Source: Halicephalobus mephisto (taxonomy: Eukaryota; Nematoda; Chromadorea; Rhabditida; Panagrolaimidae). Taken from it: 64,000 bases of DNA. The translations under genes were made by a program, and so were the position numbers. The stretch covers positions 518,962 through 582,961 of the forward strand of contig SWDT01000009.1 in assembly GCA_009193035.1 (NCBI GenBank). Reading direction: 5' to 3'. Below, in pieces: positions 32,734-43,340 of this stretch. Positions within the stretch are counted from its first letter, which is position 1. Every line of letters starts with the position of its first letter. Under the pieces are notes generated by a model, which did no database searches, was not told where the DNA came from, and saw only the letters and a list, made by a program, of their open reading frames with translations.

Positions 32734-33815
32734 GCCTTTTTAGAGATTAAAAGCTATCAAAGCAATGGATTAACATAAAATTAAAAATCGTTTTCGAGCA
32801 GAATGAAATCACAAATATTATTAAAATAAAAAATAAAAAATAAAAAGTGAAATATAAACCGACAAAGAAAAGCTAGCTCGAGACTGCTTTTGCTTTTTTT
32901 CGTTATTTGCAGTTTGCCGGCAGTTAGTGGCCAATAGCAATTTCATCCATAATATCTTATCCTGTGTGTCCTATAAAATAGGAAACATCGAATTTTCTCA
33001 GAGAAAAAAAGAGCTATTACTGTATAACTTTGAAGGATGATAGTTTCTGAGAAAATTCGATGTTTCCTATTTTATGGGATACTGTATAAAACACATTCTG
33101 GATAACTTTGAATTTTTTTACATAAAGATCCAGCACAGGAATTTAGAAATTTTTTAATTTGAACAAAAAATATTTAAATTGTAGTAGTCGGATCCGAGAA
33201 TCTGAAGCTCTGGATTCTAAAGGCCAATCCGCAATTCCGACTTTGAATTCAGAATCTACAAGTCCCATTCCTCATTCTACATGCTTTTTAGTCAAATTTA
33301 AAGGTTTCTAAATTTCTCTACCGAAAAAGTCCAAAATTGTGTAAAATATGTCATAAAATTTCTTAATTTTATAATTTTATATAAAATTTTTTAATTTTTT
33401 AATTTCGTAATTTTATGACTTTATATAAAATTAACAATTTTTTGTCTCACTTGGAAAATTAGTCACATTCGTGTTGAAACTTCTTTCGAAATCTCGTAGC
33501 TAACGTTTCCGTTTTTATAAGAACATCATTTGTTTTATTTGCATTTTATACCATTGAGTCATTGTTTCAAGTACCAACGATTTCTTTTGCCTGCTTTGCA
33601 AACAGTTACGCAAGAAGCCAAGTCAAATAATTGCTTCGACTGTCCACTTGAAACGTCAACAATTATGAACCAAAATAACCGTTATATTGAAGATTTTATT
33701 TTGTAAAACAATTGTATTTATATCTTCCTATAATCATAATTTCGAAAAATAAACACCAAAGGTTTCTGAGAATCCCAAAACATCACCTGTTTTTCAACTT
33801 GATTCTGTCTGGACT
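32734..33815. other. Intergenic spacer before SulP with a hairpin
   Basis: No gene seen. It includes the SulP promoter region, a compact inverted repeat described separately, and AT-rich sequence with TATAAAATTTTTTAATTTT-type runs around 33350-33430. Confidence 0.6.
32969..33078. repeat. Inverted repeat hairpin, about 110 bp
   Basis: CCTATAAAATAGGAAACATC at 32970 and onward (about 34 bp) is matched by its reverse complement GATGTTTCCTATTTTATGGG at about 33058-33077, with a 42-bp loop. Each arm contains its own small palindrome (CCTATAAAATAGG). It is short enough to be a MITE remnant. Confidence 0.85.
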
Positions 33816-34976
33816 TCAGGGGGTCGGCATCATTGGGGCCATGGGAGGACGTTTGTAAGCGGCTCTTCTACCGTAGGCAGAGTTGAAGGTGTAAGGAGAC
33901 GCGTAGCCTGTGGCACTGTATTGGGTTCCATAAGTCGGATTGGCTCCAGAATTATACGGGTATCCAGCGTTGGTGTTGTAGCCGTAGTTCGGGTTGTATT
34001 GAGCTTGATTCTGATTGTACATCATCTGGTTAGTGTTTCCATAAGGAGAAGTGTATCCCATGTTGGTATTGTATCCCATATTGGAATTGTAGCCAGATTG
34101 ACTATACCCATAAGAAGATTGATCTTGGAAAATACCGTTTCCCATGTTCTGTTGATAAAGTCTCTGGAAAGCTTGGTTGTTGACCGTTGGAACAAAATAC
34201 TGGGTGTAATTGTATCCGTAGACTTGTTGGAAGATTTGCTCAAATTGTCTTTTGTCAGTCTGCGATAAAGAGTTGTAAATCTGACTTAATTGGCTACTGA
34301 ATTGACTACTAGTGACAGTCATACTCATGACGAGTTGTTGGAGTCGTTGCCAAGCATTTCGAACATTGGCTGAGACGTTGTTTTGATTGATCAACTGAGT
34401 TCCTTTTTGCTGAGCCATTTGGGTAGCCATCATCTGGTCTTGAAGCCAACTTTGAACTTGTTGCTAAAAATAAATCGAAAATAATTATTTTCCAAAAAAA
34501 AATATTTTAAATTTTTCTACACAGAACCACATTAGAAATTTTTATTTTTCTTTGAATAATTTTAATTATGAATGAAAAACTGTTTTTTAAGATTTGAGAA
34601 TAAAGTTGCGAAATTTTTATTTTCGAGATGAACTGACCTGAGTCGTTGGATTCAGTTGATTGACCCATTGTTGAACAACAGGAACAATCTGATTGCCAGT
34701 GGCTCCTTGAAGTCTGGAGATGGTCTGATTCAACGACATCATGTCATTCTGGTTCAATTGTCCCATCAACTTCGGCAAAGCAAATGAGAAAACAACAGCG
34801 TCCAGTCCTTGTTGCCCGGTGCCGTACATCATATTGGTGTTTCCGTATTGATTGCTATCATACTGATAACCGTAACTGGGAGTAGAAGAATAATAGTTAC
34901 TAGAATACTGTCGTTTGACGACAGCTCCAGAATAAGCAAAAACGGAAAAGACACAAATTATTTGGAACAAATTCAT
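33816..34976 (-). CDS. Secreted Gln/Asn/Tyr-rich protein, SXP/RAL-2-like
   Basis: Predicted 328 residues in two exons, 34976-34638 and 34463-33816 (phase 0). The start at 34976 gives a signal peptide (MNLFQIICVFSVFAYSGA); an upstream in-frame ATG extends it with unlikely sequence. Residues about 70-195 are helical and Gln-rich, with the pattern VRNAWQRLQQLV...SQFSSQLSQIYNSLSQTDKRQFEQIF that recalls the nematode SXP/RAL-2 (DUF148) domain; this assignment is tentative. The last 110 residues are low complexity in Tyr, Asn, Gly and Gln (repeats such as YNTNMGY) and end in a basic, Pro/Met-rich segment. Such tails suggest an extracellular structural or adhesive role, which is inference. Paralogue of the gene at 37593. 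Confidence 0.8.
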
Positions 34977-37592
34977 TTTCCGAGATTTGTCGAAAAGTGG
35001 AGTTTCAAAAATTCGACTTTTATATTGGGAGTTAACCCTGCGCAAAGAGTTAAGTAAACAGCTTCTTCCTGCTTTCAAAGTCAACAAACAAGATTTACTT
35101 TTGGAATACATTTTCTGGAAGAAAATATTTGTCAAAATAAATAAGTTTCAATAGAAATAAATTTGATCCAAGATCTTGAGACGTGAGTTAGAAGGGAACG
35201 GTTAACAAATTGAAATGTAAAAGTTTTGAAAAAATTTAAACTTTTTTAATTTTGGAATTTTTATAGATTTAGTACGAAAATATCTGTCTTAAATGTAGTA
35301 ATCCTTCTTACTACTAATTAGTATCGGTTTCTTTATTGCTTCAAACTTAAATAATTAAACCAAAGAAATTGATAATTATAACAATCACAGTAAAGCAAGA
35401 TATAATACATAATATTCCAATTTCCAGATTATAAGCTCGGGTTTATAAACGAGATTGGTTTATAAACAGAAAAATAGCGTGTATTTTGTATTTCTGTGCA
35501 GATCACCAAATCACTGTGTTTTCAAACTATTTTCTTTTAATTTCTGTTTATAAACAACTTTGTTAATCCTCCTGAAATTATCACAATTTTCGAAAATTCG
35601 TTGATCGAGGCTTTAGTTGCTTTTATCAGATGAGATCTAGCGGACTCGAATATCAGAAAACCTTTTGGGATTAAGCAATGGACTTGGCTTCTTTATCTAA
35701 CATTCGTTTATCCATTGGTCCATCATTAACTCGTTCATCCGACCGTTTTCGTTAAAATTGCGTCAGTTACAAGACGCGACACTGTTGATAAAAATGCTTA
35801 TTTTTTCAAACAAAACAATAAAAAATAAATTGGTAATTAAAAATGATTGCTAAACCTATCAAAGACTTCTCAAGTTCATATCAAAAGTCTCAAAAAATTT
35901 TCTTACGATGACTAGGAGGTTTTATAATTGACCCGGGTTTATAATCGGGAAATTAGAGTACATAATACATAATACATAGTATATTATGATTACTTAAAAC
36001 ATTACATAATTACAATAAACGCAAAACGCGAATCAGGTACATTAATAGTGAAGTGTAGAAGCTCATTTGTCTCTGTTGCATTGATGATTCATCTGCCGTT
36101 CTCCACTACTGCTATCTTTGACTGCGTTGACATAACTTCACATTTGAACAAAAAAGATTTAAGAATAAATGGATTAGTCGATCTCAAATATGAAATCAGA
36201 ATTGGAGTTTGATCTTCAAAATAAAAGCATCAAGTCTTAGAATTCGGTTTTTATTCAGTTTAGATTTCTTTTTTACAGACACAACGAATCATGCATTTTA
36301 TCTTGAATTATAGTGTAGATTAAAGACTACCTTCAAAGTCACTAAAATACTCTAGTCGATTTAGTCAATTATTGAATATAAATTTTGAATTTGATTTTCA
36401 CACAATTTTTTCAGACTTCGGTATTGCGATTGTTTGAAATATGCACATAAAAAATAAGTACATGATTGCCGTGGACCTTGACGTAGTCCACGCAGTCCTA
36501 GTCGCTGGAAAGAGTAGCCTTTATTATTTATTTTAGTACAGCAAGATTATGACACAACATAAATATCCTAAACCTAAGGAGGACAATATAGGGGATAAAC
36601 ACAATAATATATAACAGAGCTTTAATACCTGCTACGTGAATAATGGGAAATTTGGCAGCTTCCTTAAATATTGGGAGTTTGGGCCTCACTTGATTCGCCC
36701 TCAGGGATAAATGGAATTCTATGGCTTTCGGAGAATCTCGATTTGGAACCAGATTCCCGTTCCGTGACATATGTATGAATACATTAAAACGGTTCTGATG
36801 TACCGAATACAGTACATTTTATGTACCGATATGTTGAAATAATGCATTTATACATTTTACTCAATTTATGCATCAGTACATTAAGGATTTTTTGTGTGCA
36901 TGTTATTCTTTTATAACAGATTTATTTCATAATGAACATCTTTAATAGTAGTGGAAAATAGGCAAAGCAACTTGAATAGTGGGTTTTTCTGAATTGTACA
37001 TCACTTTTTTAAAATTATTTTTAGTTTGAATTCCCACTTAAACTAGAAAATGAGTAAGTTTGTCATAGTTTTCACACATTTTATGATAAGGTTAATTTTT
37101 TATTTCGTTATTTAATTATTAGGGAACTCTGTATAGCTTTTTTACTAACATATCCGATTTGATAAGATTTTTAAATTCTGATGTTCATGTTGAAAATTTG
37201 TAGTAAGAGGTTTTATTTTAGTAAAAATTATTGTATAAATTCATGTGAAAATTTTAAGTTCCAATTTTAATGTTTTTGTTTTATTTCCTTTCCTGACATA
37301 ATTCAAGTAAAAAAATCTTGCTTGTAATAGAGAACTGTTGGTTGTTTTGAGGAATTTGCCGAATGTACAGTACTTCAAAATAAATTGTTTAAAATGAACA
37401 AACTCTGTCATTTTTTAAGTTTATTGGAATTCTGATTTTAAATATAACGTAATTTTTCTATTCAATAGATTTATAAAAATAAAAGTTTAAAAATGTTTTT
37501 AAATTTAAGATTTTTCGCAATTGTCATTCTTATATCTGATCATTGTTCAGAAATCGGTTCGTTTTCACTGAATATTGGTTTATTTTGAAAGG
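34977..37592. other. Intergenic spacer between the two secreted-protein genes
   Basis: No supported gene. It holds an element with TGCACA ends (36442-36900) and otherwise AT-rich sequence. A motif CGGGTTTATAA occurs at about 35440 and 35940 near short palindromes. Frames near 34617-35135 upstream of the secreted-protein start are extensions of that gene and not separate. Confidence 0.55.
36442..36900. repeat. Element with TGCACAYAAAAAA ends (copy 3)
   Basis: The left end is TGCACATAAAAAATAAGTAC and the right end GATTTTTTGTGTGCA. Subterminal sequence (GTACATT repeated near the right end) resembles copy 2. The interior from about 36465 to 36770 is richer in G and C and unlike the other copies; it includes a small hairpin GTGGAC...GTCCAC and an 80-codon minus-strand frame with a hydrophobic stretch that I cannot assign. 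Confidence 0.7.
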
Positions 37593-38189
37593 TTACGTTT
37601 CTACAATCATATTGACGGCCGGCATGAACTGATTCAACGTGCTACCGTAGACCTGGAGTAAAATTTGATTCAATTGTCTCTCTAATGGTTGAGAAACCGA
37701 GTTCATAAGTTGTCGCAATCCATCTGAGTCTGCATTATTAACAAATTGTTGAAAACGATTAAAAGTGGATTTGGCTTCTGAAGAGAAAGTACTCTGATTC
37801 ATTACTTGCATGGTCCGCTGTTTGGCAACTTGACTGGCCTTCATTACATCATTTAACCAATCCATAAATACTGTCTAAAGTTGTAAGATTTTTAAAAAAT
37901 TTTGAAAACTGTTTACCTGAGTAGTTGGATTCTGTCGGGAGTACCATTGGTGCAGTGCATTTTCGAATTCTTCGTCGTCGAAGTTTTCTGAACTTCGGAT
38001 TGTCTGGAGCAAAGAATTCCGAGCTTGTTGATCTAGTTTTTGACTCAAAGAAGGGATATAGGAGATGAAAATGATTGTATCTATGTCGAAGCTTCCATTA
38101 TCGTACCAATTAATGTCGTTTTTGCCTACATAATACGCGAAAGATTGGAAAATACAAAAACAAGCAAAAACGAACAATAATAGATTCAT
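37593..38189 (-). CDS. Secreted protein, SXP/RAL-2-like, short paralogue
   Basis: Predicted 184 residues in two exons, 38189-37917 and 37874-37593 (phase 0). It has a signal peptide (MNLLLFVFACFCIFQSFAYY) and the same layout as the gene at 33816: both break at a conserved NPTTQ at the end of exon 1, followed by a helical domain (STFNRFQQFV, QPLERQLNQILLQVYG). It lacks the long Tyr/Asn-rich tail, so the tail was gained in one copy or lost in the other. Function unknown; relatives in the SXP/RAL-2 group are secreted nematode proteins. Confidence 0.78.
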
Positions 38190-39169
38190 GTTTTAGTTTT
38201 ACAATATTCCGAAAACTGGATCTTTATAAAGAGAACTTCTCAGGAATCTTTCGAAACATTGACAAACAAGGAAAAACAAATATGACCTTTTAGTAAATCG
38301 AAAATCATATATGTACATCTGGAAAACTATCCCTACGTAGTTCTCATTCAACGTCTACTTGACTTTTCCAGATTTATGTAAATAGTAATGCCATCTATAG
38401 ATCAATGATTAGATACATTGACTAACAGTGAATATTTATGTAGTAAAAAGGTATTCCTTTCATCGAAAGTCTCCTTTGTCAACATGAAGAATGTACATTC
38501 CTACAGTACTTTTTAGTCCAACTCATACTTTATTTCCTCGATAATGGTTAAATGCAAGAAACATTTTTGTCTGATTAGTGACGGGATTCGAGTCTTACTC
38601 TAAGTTGACTCAATTGATCCATAGTCAAGTCTTCTGAAATTTAGACAATCTCAGCGGTGTTTTAAGCATTTATGTAGATTGTCGGATGGATTGAATTTTA
38701 TCTTTTGTAATTTATTTCTTCGAAATGTTATTTCTCTTTGATTTATTTCGAACGTATATCTCAAACTTGGATAATTAAACCGTTCTTATAAATGCGCTAT
38801 AAAATACGAACGTAACACGTTCGATAAATCTCTATTAACACATGGTGGACAATGTGGGTCATATGTGGTACACAATATTTCGTAACAGATTTATTTTTTC
38901 GATTTCGGATTTTTTTGTTTTTGTAACTAACAAATACCTCTAGATTGAGCTAAATATTGACGGATTTGGGCCAAAGAAAAAAGGAAAAAATATATCGCTT
39001 TGGATCTATGGTACACAACTTCCAAGAACATAGATTGTCCCCAATATATTAGATAACAACACAACAATATAAACCTCGTAAGTTTACGGCGGTCATGCTA
39101 AGATCACCTAATCAGGGAACGCCACTTTCATGACGTCTCCTTAAATCCCAGCAGTTCTCAAAAGCTTAT

Positions 39170-39507
39170 ACAAGTTTTCTGAAATCACGTCTAACTGAAT
39201 GGAATCAACACGTAAGAGCTCCTGATTACAGTTTTCACATTATTTTATTTTAACTAATCACAATCAACGGCAGGATTGCATTCCAACAGAGGATTGATCG
39301 TAACTGAATAGAATCAACGTGTTTGGACCATGTCTGTTCCTTGTTAAAAAGGCATTATTACGTTGATTCCATTCAGTTAGAATCAATCTTCTGTTAGAAT
39401 ACAATCCTACCATCGATTGTACTCAGAATCAGATAATGTGGAAACCGTAATCAGGAGCTCTTATGTGTTGATTCCTTTCAGTTAGGTGTGATTTCAGAAA
39501 ACCTGTT
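39170..39507. mobile_element. MITE copy 2 (ACAGGTTTTCTGAAATCAC family)
   Basis: A 338-bp foldback element. The left end is ACAAGTTTTCTGAAATCAC and the right end GTGATTTCAGAAAACCTGT. Shared internal pieces with the copy at 14689 include GGAATCAACACGTAA, GAGCTCCTGATTAC and AATCAATCTTCTGTT. Non-autonomous; no coding capacity. Confidence 0.9.
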
Positions 39508-39717
39508 TATAGATGCTGTTATGACCCCAGGATGTGTGTTGCAGAGAAACATGCATGAGAAAAGTTCTTTATTAAAGCCACAATACAACATATTTCGAAC
39601 AAAACAACAACCAAAACTTCAACACTAGTACCTTGTGTTATTACTGTAATCCTGTTAATACCCAACATCCAGGGAAGACATCTATGTAAAAAAACTTAAA
39701 TCTCAACAGATGCAATA

Positions 39718-39788
39718 TACCGTATTTGCTCTAATAGAGGTACATCTCTAATAGTGGCCCATGTGCATCTATTAGAGCAAATACTGTA
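39718..39788. repeat. Short hairpin repeat (TATTTGCTCTAATAG)
   Basis: TACCGTATTTGCTCTAATAG is answered by CTATTAGAGCAAATACTGTA about 30 bp later, forming a strong hairpin with a second nested symmetry (TAGAGGTACATCTCTA). I believe repeats of this type are common in Caenorhabditis genomes, but that is from memory. Confidence 0.85.
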
Positions 39789-40055
39789 GATTTCATCTTC
39801 ACTATAAATAAAAAAGACTAAAAATCAGATTAAATTGGACAGAATCTTGAAGCCTATGTTCCGAGGATGAAATAACACGGGAAAAACAACTTCACTGTGG
39901 CTTCTGATTCAGTTACATTTAAAAAACAAAAAATCGATGATTTATGAAAACATTTACAAAAATTCCATGCATCAAATAATTTGTTCCAATTTGATAAAAC
40001 AATTCTTTTCTCGCTTGACAAATCAAAACTTGTCTGTTTTACAAAAAGACTGGTA

Positions 40056-41164
40056 TCAATCGTAAATAACGGATCCAACTTTGCGACGCATTGTCATGAA
40101 GATTGTTTGATATTGAACGAATGTATCTAGAACTTGGAATGAGTTGTAGTCCTTGTTTCCGCTCCAGGGAGGATTCTTCGGCATCCGTTGTTTCACGTCG
40201 TTCAGCAACAACTCGGCAAATTTCATCAGCATGGGTCTCGCGGTCCTGATGTAGGTCACTGGTAAATATTCAATTTCCACAATGGTTCCCTGAATTGCAG
40301 CGTTGGATTCAAATAAAATTAAAAAACTAACCTTTGTGGCTTGTTTTGCTTGGGAAGCTGTGCCGATCCTGATCCGGAAGTCTCGATAATGGAAAACAAG
40401 TCCGTTGTTCTCGTACGATCCACCGTAATCTGGAGTGTAACCTATCTTGAACTTCGGCAGTAACAAGTCAAATCCCCGGTCCGCAATTGCCCGAATCTGC
40501 TTTCCGCCTTGTTCAACGGGTGGTCCAAGGATAAAAGTACTAGCTGGATAATGAGTATGATGAAAAACTGATATCGACCCAATGTTGGTTCCAGGAGCAG
40601 GCTTATAATTCATGTAGTCACATCGGAATGCGCCCTTCTGAACACATCCAAGAGAAGCAGCTCTTTCACACAGCGCTTTCATTGATTCCTTCACTTCCAC
40701 CACCCTGGAAAAAATTATGAAAAACTGGGAAATATTCATATATCAACAAGTAGAGAAAATCCATGTATATTAACTGGAAAAAACTCATATGAAAAACTAA
40801 AAATAAAATCCATATATGAAAAATCAAGAAAAATATTCATATATGAAAAACTAAAAATAAAATCCATATATGAATAAATGGAGAAAAATATTCATATATG
40901 AAAAACTAAAAATAAAATCCATATATGAAAAATCAAGAAAAATATCCATATATGAACAAGTAGGAGAAATTCACAAATGAAAAAATGGGGAAATTCATAT
41001 ATAAAAAATTACCAAAGTACTTACCAAGTAACTCCGAAAGCAGAATCATGGGTCTTAGGACGTTGTCTGAGTCTTTTCAAATCGATCAGCAGGTTGGTTC
41101 CGTCGTAGTTGACTTCATCGGTTTTTTGATTCTGATTCTGACTTAGACCCGGGAATTTCAGCAT
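40056..41164 (-). CDS. mdt-20: Mediator complex subunit 20 (MED20)
   Basis: Predicted 248-residue Mediator head-module subunit, which links transcription factors to RNA polymerase II. Exons on the minus strand: 41164-41025, 40704-40332, 40289-40056, phases compatible. The middle intron (40290-40331) is only 42 bp and is a multiple of three without a stop, so a retained form would add 14 residues; the family pattern favours removal. Marks: FGVTWVVEVKESMKAL, a central barrel with GFDLLLPKF and IRIGTASQAKQ, VEIEYLPV, and DTFVQYQTIFMTMRRK near the end. The start codon overlaps the stop of the preceding same-strand gene (ATGCTGA), and an acceptor CTACAG lies 4 bases upstream, so it is probably trans-spliced. 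Intron 1 has a minisatellite. Confidence 0.9.
40780..41000. repeat. 54-55-bp minisatellite in MED20 intron 1
   Basis: GAAAAACTAAAAATAAAATC recurs at 40791, 40845 and 40900, a period of 54-55 bp, with CATATATGAA pieces between. Further degraded units reach about 41000. Confidence 0.85.
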
Positions 41165-41517
41165 TTTTCTGTAGCTAAATAGTGATGAAGTGTGATTAGG
41201 TCTGCTGGAACGGAATGACCTCGTTCAATAGAATGCACACCTTCAGAAGTCTTCACTAAAAGGAGATATGTATCGCAATCCGTAATACAGCCAGGATTTC
41301 CTTGTTCGAAAGAAATCGAACTTGTTGAATCTTCTGCAATTACAGGATCAAGTGAAATAATCTTCACACAGACGATACTTGATCCTTCGGAAAGATTCTG
41401 GAGCTGATTCAGAGTTCTACGTAAAAATAAAGAAGACTTCAACATACCGAAGAAAAAATATAATTTTTCAACAGTTTGCGCGATTTTTGGCAAAATGGAC
41501 AAATCGACAAATCCCAC
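41158..41517 (-). CDS. Small unknown protein overlapping the MED20 start
   Basis: A single open frame of 119 residues, MGFVDLSILPKIAQTVEKLY to YLATEKC. I do not recognise it. It has no clear signal peptide or membrane helix and reads as a small mixed alpha/beta protein (IVCVKIISLDPVIAED; CDTYLLLVKTSEGVHS). Its stop overlaps the MED20 ATG by 7 bp in a different frame. It starts 98 bp from the divergent DPH3 gene, suggesting a shared promoter. A 31-bp GTATGT...TACGTAG stretch inside looks like an intron but is shorter than nematode introns and its removal would end the frame at once, so I kept the frame intact. It could also be a 5' leader of MED20. Confidence 0.55.
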   Translation of the reverse strand: MGFVDLSILPKIAQTVEKLYFFFGMLKSSLFLRRTLNQLQNLSEGSSIVCVKIISLDPVIAEDSTSSISFEQGNPGCITDCDTYLLLVKTSEGVHSIERGHSVPADLITLHHYLATEKC

Positions 41518-41615
41518 TGTTGTCGAGAAGTTTCTATATTTCGTAATATTTCGAAATTTCCCAAGTTTATTTTTCTTTTCCGGACTTTTTCCTGTGTTTT
41601 CAGCGATTTTTCACA

Positions 41616-41912
41616 ATGTCTGTTTTCCACGACGAAGTTGAAATTGAAGATTTCGAATTCGACGATGAAAAACAAGTATATCATTATCCTTGTCCCTGCG
41701 GCGATCGATTTGAAATTTCACTGTAAGTTTTTCTATATATCAAAAATCACCACAATATCCACAATTTCAGTGAGATGTTAGAGATGGGAGAAGATGTCGC
41801 AACATGTCCTAGTTGCTCTCTAATTGTCAGAGTAATCTACGACCTCGAGAAATTCGTCAAAATGGAGACCATTGCCACCGTCACGTCGTCTGCAACTGCT
41901 GCTGTTCTCTAA
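41616..41912 (+). CDS. dph-3: DPH3/KTI11 zinc protein of diphthamide synthesis
   Basis: Predicted 82 residues, the same as human DPH3, in two exons 41616-41722 and 41771-41912. It begins [18 protein letters not shown] and has the two zinc-binding pairs CPCG and CPSC ([21 protein letters not shown]). DPH3 donates electrons to the DPH1/DPH2 enzyme that modifies elongation factor 2 and also serves in wobble-uridine tRNA modification (Elongator). An acceptor GTTTTCAG lies 14 bp upstream of the ATG, consistent with SL1 trans-splicing. Confidence 0.96.
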
Positions 41913-42156
41913 ATCCCCACCATGGCCACGTTTCAAGTTATTGCAATCACCAATCCAAGTCCGGTACAATGTACCCTTGTTTCTCCTACAAATGACCAAC
42001 AACGGGTTCAATCTCATTTGTCTTTATGAAAGAATTTCCTCAATTTTAATGAAATACTGAATAGAATTTATAAAAAATTAGCACATCAAAGTGGCAACAA
42101 AGCGCAAGTTACACCAAACACTAAAAAACTCCAATCAGCTATAATCTCCCTGAATC

Positions 42157-43338
42157 TCAGTATGGCAATAAGGTGGCAGAAGTCAAGTAACCGGAATGAG
42201 TGGCTTGCTTTACTGGTTTCGCGACAAAGTAATCCTTATGATCAAACTTCTGAGCATGTTCCTTCTTAGTCGACGAATCACCTTCATCAGCGGCCAAGTC
42301 CTCAGCCTCAGTCTGTGGTGATCCCGCCTCATCATCATCCCCTCCAATAGTAGGAGCTTCTGGAGCACTTGCACTTTTCTCTAACTTTTCTTTCTTAACA
42401 GGAGGTTCACCCAAAAACGACTGAAGCGTTTTCTGTTTCTTTGTCGAAAGTTTCATTGTAGTTGGAATCACTTCAATTGTCTCAATAAGATGGAAGCCAT
42501 GGTTCTTCATTTCCTCTATACATTTGACAACTTGTTCCACACAAGGCGAAAAAGAAACAAGACGACCACCACGAACTCTACTGATAGCATTCTTGGCATG
42601 TTCAATCGCTCTCCATGGTTCAGGTAAATCCAAAAAAACTCCATCACAAGAATTCGTCACAAAAAACCCATCTTCATACACATCTTGGAGAATACATGTT
42701 GTCCGTTCTCCTAATCCATGTTCACCCAAATCCTGTTCAATCGCCTTCACACGAGCTTCAACAACATCATGAGTATAAACATGACCATGTCTTCCAACAG
42801 CAACAGCTAAAGCATGAGTAAGAGATCCACTTCCTGTTCCACTTTCACAAATTACAGATCCAGGAGCGACATCTAACAACGTAATAATCGTGGCAATATC
42901 ATGTTGATAAAGAATCTGAGTAAAACGTTTCAGAGAACGAGACCACAGAACAGGATTAGGACGTAACGCATGGACAAAACCATTTGTCGTTGTGATTCTG
43001 GACCCATATGGTTTTCCAATCAGAAATTCGTGTCGAAGGGCTCCCATCTGCATATTTAGTGTTTTTCCACGTTCAACTTTGATCGCTTTCAGAGTTTGGG
43101 AAGTAATATGAATAATAACAATATCACCTTCTTCGATTGTTTCCCGATAGTGAATAAACGAAGCACGATCGATTTTTTCTTCAGCTGAAGAGGAGAGAGT
43201 TGAGATCATCCCGAGAGCTTGGAGCTTTTCCGCATTTGATGTTATTTTCTTGCGCTTTGGTGCAATCACAGTTTCATCTACAGTTTCAGTAATTTCAAAT
43301 TCCTCCGCGGGAGGAGCAGCATCGTGGTCTAAAGACAT
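42157..43338 (-). CDS. TRMT61A: tRNA (adenine58-N1) methyltransferase catalytic subunit, TRMT61A type
   Basis: Predicted 393 residues in a single exon. It makes m1A58 in the T loop of tRNAs, working with a TRM6-type partner. An N-terminal barrel-like domain (GDIVIIHITSQT) precedes the SAM-binding fold: motif I VICESGTGSGSLTHAL (about 163-176), acidic D in YTHDVVEARV, and FLDLPEPWRAIEHA as the catalytic-loop region. The last 75 residues are a Lys/Glu/Ala/Asp-rich low-complexity insertion before YLTSATLLPY; the family carries variable insertions here. The ATG lies 2 bp after the stop of VPS25 on the same strand, so it is almost certainly the second gene of an operon. Confidence 0.94.
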   Translation of the reverse strand: MSLDHDAAPPAEEFEITETVDETVIAPKRKKITSNAEKLQALGMISTLSSSAEEKIDRASFIHYRETIEEGDIVIIHITSQTLKAIKVERGKTLNMQMGALRHEFLIGKPYGSRITTTNGFVHALRPNPVLWSRSLKRFTQILYQHDIATIITLLDVAPGSVICESGTGSGSLTHALAVAVGRHGHVYTHDVVEARVKAIEQDLGEHGLGERTTCILQDVYEDGFFVTNSCDGVFLDLPEPWRAIEHAKNAISRVRGGRLVSFSPCVEQVVKCIEEMKNHGFHLIETIEVIPTTMKLSTKKQKTLQSFLGEPPVKKEKLEKSASAPEAPTIGGDDDEAGSPQTEAEDLAADEGDSSTKKEHAQKFDHKDYFVAKPVKQATHSGYLTSATLLPY

Positions 43339-43340
43339 GC

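Larger units (their letters stand above)
38190..40055. other. Intergenic spacer with MITE and hairpin, no gene seen
   Basis: Apart from the two inverted repeats listed separately, this is ordinary AT-rich spacer. The frame at 39854-40078 overlaps the 3' end of MED20 and is treated as a shadow. Confidence 0.6.

Noticed and set aside
36528..36770. 80-codon minus-strand frame inside a TGCACA-ended element
   Set aside because: No recognisable family and no splice structure; mentioned only as unexplained cargo.
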